The notes beneath the pieces are model-generated. The model saw nothing but the letters and a program-made list of their open reading frames with translations. It did no database searches and was not told where the DNA came from. The translations under genes were made by a program, and so were the position numbers. A DNA stretch of 64,000 nt, taken from NCBI RefSeq assembly GCF_000001735.4, contig NC_003074.8, positions 8,928,101 through 8,992,100 of the forward strand, written 5' to 3'. The DNA is from Arabidopsis thaliana. Lineage: Eukaryota > Streptophyta > Magnoliopsida > Brassicales > Brassicaceae. Below are positions 60,298 to 64,000 of the stretch, piece by piece (position 1 is the stretch's first letter; each line of letters begins with the position of its first letter).

Positions 60298-62637
60298 ATG
60301 CCTGAAGGGAAATTAAGATCAGGAGTTTATAGATCATTCATAATGTGTGATGATCCAAGAGATGTTGTTGAATGTGGAGCTATTAAGAAACAGAGTAAGA
60401 GCCGTAGTAGTAGTACTAAACAGAGATGTGAAGAACATCTTTCGAAAGTGAAAGAGCGGTCCGAAATGGCGGTGGCGCCTAGGAAGAGTAGTAGTACAGA
60501 GGATGTTCCTCCTTCTTCGTTGCAGCTTTTGAGAGTATCCAAAGGGATTCAGAAATTGAATGTTGCAATTGAGTCATTGTCTAAAGGTTTTAGCTTTGAG
60601 GCGGTGTCAAGGCCTGAGGATATAGCGAAAGATCTGTTGAGAGGAGCTCTTGATTTGGAAGAGTCTTTAGCTATGTTAAGTAGTATTCAAGAAGATGATA
60701 GTAAGCGGAAACCGATGATTCGGAACGATGGAAGAAGCGATTTGCGGTTTCAAAGATCGATGTCTGATAGATTCGGAGAGCGGATTGAGAAACGGATGAT
60801 GGTTCAAGAGAATGTAGCGTCTAAGGATTGTTATGAAGAGTTAAGGAAAGTGATTAGAGAGAGTTTTCTTAGGCAGAATCTTGTTTCACAAACAACTACT
60901 ATAGAGACTAAGAAACGAGTTGTTAGAAGTGATTTTGCTTCCTCTTCTGGAGCTGTGTCGTCGTCAACTAGCTCGAGCCAATCTTCAATGGTTTCTGGCT
61001 CTACTAAGTCCTCTGCTTCGTCTGATGTTCCACAGAGAGCTCCAAGTTTGATTGCTAGGCTTATGGGTTTGGATGTATCAACTCAAGAACCGAGGAAAAG
61101 CTCGGTGAATCATATCGATAAGCCGGATATTTTAAAGCTGTCATCAGAAAGACAAGAGAAGGTGAAGAAGAATAGTAAGGAGAGTCCTGAAATTGTGAGA
61201 TGCAACTCTACAAGAGAAGCTGCTTTACAGTCTTTGCCTGAAGAGACTCCGAGCGAGAATCCTTCGACTATAGTACTCATCAGACCTATGCGTGTTGTAA
61301 AACCGGAACCGGGAAGCAAACAACCGGTTGTACCAAAGAAACCGAGAATGCAAGGGGAGGTTCATCCAAGAATGATTAACCAGAGAAAAGATCATCAAGC
61401 TAATGGAAGCAACAAAATGAAATTACCATTACGTATGACCAAGAAGGACAAAGAACCGAAAGAAATGGTGCCTAAAGTAGAAGAGAATGAAGGTAAGGTC
61501 ATCAAGCTAATGTCTCCAAGCAATGCCAAAGTTCTAACAAGAGATCGAAAACCGTTGGAAACCAACAAAAAACTTGTTGTCAAGAAGGATGATATTGCTG
61601 AAGGCAAAGACAGACATAGAGCTCTTAAACCACCCAGCAATCCTGTGAGTCAAAAGATATCGAACAATTCTTCAGACGTATCAAGAAACAAGAGTCGACG
61701 TTCCAGTAGGTTGAGCTCAAGCTCTAGTAGTGGTAGCCGGGAAAAGAAGTCCGGTGAGGCTAGTAGACCAAATGTGAGCAATCTTTCTCACTGCCTCAAT
61801 GCATAAACCTTTACATAGTTTCTTTAACATTGTTTCTCCTTTAGGCCAAGAAGAAACTCCGTCAACAAGACAACGACCTCGGTTCAGAGAATAATTCATG
61901 CTCTTCACAAGAGACGCATGGATCACTTAACCAACTGTCTACAGAGGAAACCACTTCTTCAGAGTTTCACAATCAAGGTTATTACTACAGTTCTCAACGC
62001 TCAGTATATTCTTAAAGTTTGTTTCTTTTGACAAGTCTTCTCATATATACTATGTTGCTTTGTTCTTGTAGGCCATTGTGACAATGGAGAAGTTTCATCA
62101 TGTGCTGCCACAATTCACCATTCTCATGAGCCAGAAACATCCCAAATCTCTCTTAAGTCATTCCTATCCACCTCCTCGGATTTCATCAGCTACGCAGAGG
62201 ATCTCTTCGACTTCAACACCAACACCGAACGAAGCAGAGAATCAAACTTTCGAAGAAGAGATAGCATTGTGATCTCAGACCAAAGACTAGCACTAGACTT
62301 TGCCAAAGAAGTAGTCAGACGCAAAAGCCTTCTTCTAGCAGAACCAACGTGTCACACACGAAGCTCTTTGGACATTGATGAGTTGTTGACAGAAGTCTGT
62401 GATGGGTTTGAGTCTCTGACAAGTTACAAAGACACGTTTTCAGGACAAAACAGCTTCGTTAAAGAGAGCATTCACTTGGTGTTGGAGAAGGATTTAAAGG
62501 GTAAGAAGACAGAGATGACAAGTGGAGTTTGGGATTTGGGTTGGAGAAGTGAGTTTCAGATTGATGAAACTTATGAAGCTGTAGCTGACTTAGAGAAACT
62601 TATCTTGTCCGGTTTGATCCAAGAGATTATCTCTTGA
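60298..62637 (+). CDS. TRM34: TON1-recruiting-motif (TRM) family protein
   Basis: Three coding exons (60298-61773, 61845-61977, 62072-62637) give about 724 aa. The motif PSLIARLMGLD at 249-259 is the conserved TRM/LONGIFOLIA signature. The middle is highly basic and Ser-rich (SRRSSRLSSSSSSGS). The C-terminus (FAKEVVRRKSLL, SLDIDELLTEVCDGFESL, SGVWDLGWRSEFQIDETYEAVADLEKLILSGLIQEII) is a DUF4378-type domain. TRM proteins recruit the TON1-PP2A complex to microtubules. The start codon follows a 5'-UTR intron acceptor at 60289; an ATG at 60280 lies upstream of that acceptor and is excluded. I recall this as TRM34 (AT3G24630). Confidence 0.9.
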
Positions 62638-62649
62638 GTCCACCAAAAC

Positions 62650-64000
62650 AACGATCGTCCACTTTATTTTGTATGTATCTCTTAGTTTAATTTTTGTAAT
62701 TTACATTCTTTGTAAGCAGTTAAATATCAGTCTAACTAAAATTTTAGTAACGTGTATATATATTGCTTCACACAAACTACTAAGTGTTGGGTTTAACAGT
62801 TTTAGCACTTGACAATTAAAGTGTTACTCCTCCGAATCATGAGAAAAAAATTATTTACTTCATCACCAAATCAAAGCCACCCTGATTTGTTTACATTAAT
62901 GTTATTTTGGAACAAAAGTGTATATTATATGTCACAATCAAATCTTCCCTTTATTTTAATTTTTATTTTTAAATTAGATATATATAAATTTTGTTGACAA
63001 AAAATAATAGATATCTACGAATTTAAAGTTTGTGAATCAGAATATGAGTTAAAAATTTCATGATTAAAATATGTAAGTTTTATTTTTTTCAAAAAAAATC
63101 AGAAAATAGTATTAAATTATAATTAATTTGAAGGAAAACTATCATAAATACTCAATTGAAAATTATTTGGATCCGCTTTAGAGTCTTAATAGTTAGATTC
63201 AAATCCAGTTTTGGCTCGTTTAAAATCCATAATCACGCACGGATCATGATTTTTACTACACACAACAACAACTCGAGTTTATCATTCTTCAAAGCATAAC
63301 ATTCTTCAAAAAACCACTTCTTCAAAGCTTAAAATTTCTCATGGTTTTTACTACACACAACAACAATTACTCGAGTTTATTCACTCTTTTAAAGTTTTGG
63401 CTTATTGTTCTAGAGAATTTTTTTACCTGGATTTGTCCACTATAAGGCAAATCTCCTATACAAGTAGCAAATACGTGAAGCCTCGAGGATCAAAATCATT
63501 TAGATCTAGAGATTTGTTTCTCTTGTTTTGGCGAGTGAAATTGTAGTAACATATTTCTTCCAATGGGAATGGAGATGTTATGGTGAACCACCTTATTTGT
63601 GTTGACAAATGAAAAGAACAAAACATGTATATATAGAAGAATTCTTGAATCATATTTAGACATGTATAGTATAAGAAATAAAATTTTGGTTGGACAATTT
63701 TTTTGAACTTCAACTACTCTTCACGGATATTTTAGAAGAACGATACATATGATCATCTATTACTGTCGGTTAATTTGACTTTCTCATGGTCCGTAAACGA
63801 TGGGATTTTTATTAAGAAACAAAAACTAGAAAAAAAGAATCATTACTTGAAAAATGTAGCTTTCATTTGCATCCACATAGATATATTATTCTACATGTTG
63901 GTAAACAAAATTGTAAAACCAAAAGAAATAGTAGAGAGGACATGGAAATAAAGGAAAAAAGGATTTGGTCACACAGCTGTAATTAGCAAAGCATAACAGA
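62650..64000. other. Intergenic, no gene; short tandem repeat at 63.25-63.40 kb
   Basis: TRM34 3' UTR and AT-rich spacer to the window end. At 63248-63299 and 63346-63403 a direct repeat shares TTTTTACTACACACAACAAC and CTCGAGTTTAT. No exon was recognised. Confidence 0.45.

Overview
This is plant nuclear DNA. The genes are split by short GT-AG introns, the spacers are AT-rich, and the families are plant-specific: PERK receptor kinases, a RopGEF, a class C heat-shock factor, FBA F-box proteins, LEA_2 proteins and defensin-like peptides. From memory, gene content and order match Arabidopsis thaliana chromosome 3 around AT3G24506-AT3G24630. Several spliced products come out at the lengths I recall (HSFC1 330 aa, AT3G24530 481 aa, PERK1 652 aa, PLSP1 291 aa, ROPGEF8 523 aa). 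I could not search a database, so the assignment rests on reading exons and on recall.

Layout. 0.3-8.1 kb: a small probable plastid protein (-), three tandem defensin-like genes (+), and UBC37, an E2 enzyme (-). A broken copy of the UBC37 3' end lies between defensin-like genes 2 and 3. 9-10.7 kb: a non-LTR retroposon with target-site duplications. 11.4-16.3 kb: HSFC1, flanked by diverged direct repeats that look like the remains of a second HSFC1 locus. 17.6-19.7 kb: an ankyrin-AAA ATPase (-). 20.6-21.1 kb: a degenerate Pumilio-like fragment. 23.9 kb: a small OVATE-like protein. 24.9-35.2 kb: the tandem kinases PERK3 and PERK1, with a second retroposon of the 9-kb family between them. 35.7-38.4 kb: RSY3, a TilS-type tRNA-Ile lysidine synthetase, tail-to-tail with an Mpv17/PMP22 membrane protein. 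41-44 kb: an F-box gene and PLSP1, the plastid signal peptidase. 44-47 kb: two tandem LEA_2 genes (-). 47.3-48.5 kb: an F-box/kelch gene, probably broken. 49.1-50.0 kb: a third, unrelated retroposon (-). 51.0-51.9 kb: an apparent four-gene box C/D snoRNA cluster (-) with its own TATA, telo-box and site II promoter. 52.6-54.7 kb: ROPGEF8 (-). 56-57.5 kb: F-box fragments. 57.6-57.8 kb: a SINE nested in an older SINE-like sequence. 60.3-62.6 kb: TRM34.

The genes are mostly independent housekeeping, signalling and stress functions rather than a pathway. The strongest non-obvious signals are: the snoRNA cluster, read from rRNA complementarity; the apparent conversion of coding sequence into an intron at the PERK3 3' end; the eroded HSFC1 duplicate; and the two related retroposons, whose long open frames share a peptide motif in the same frame.
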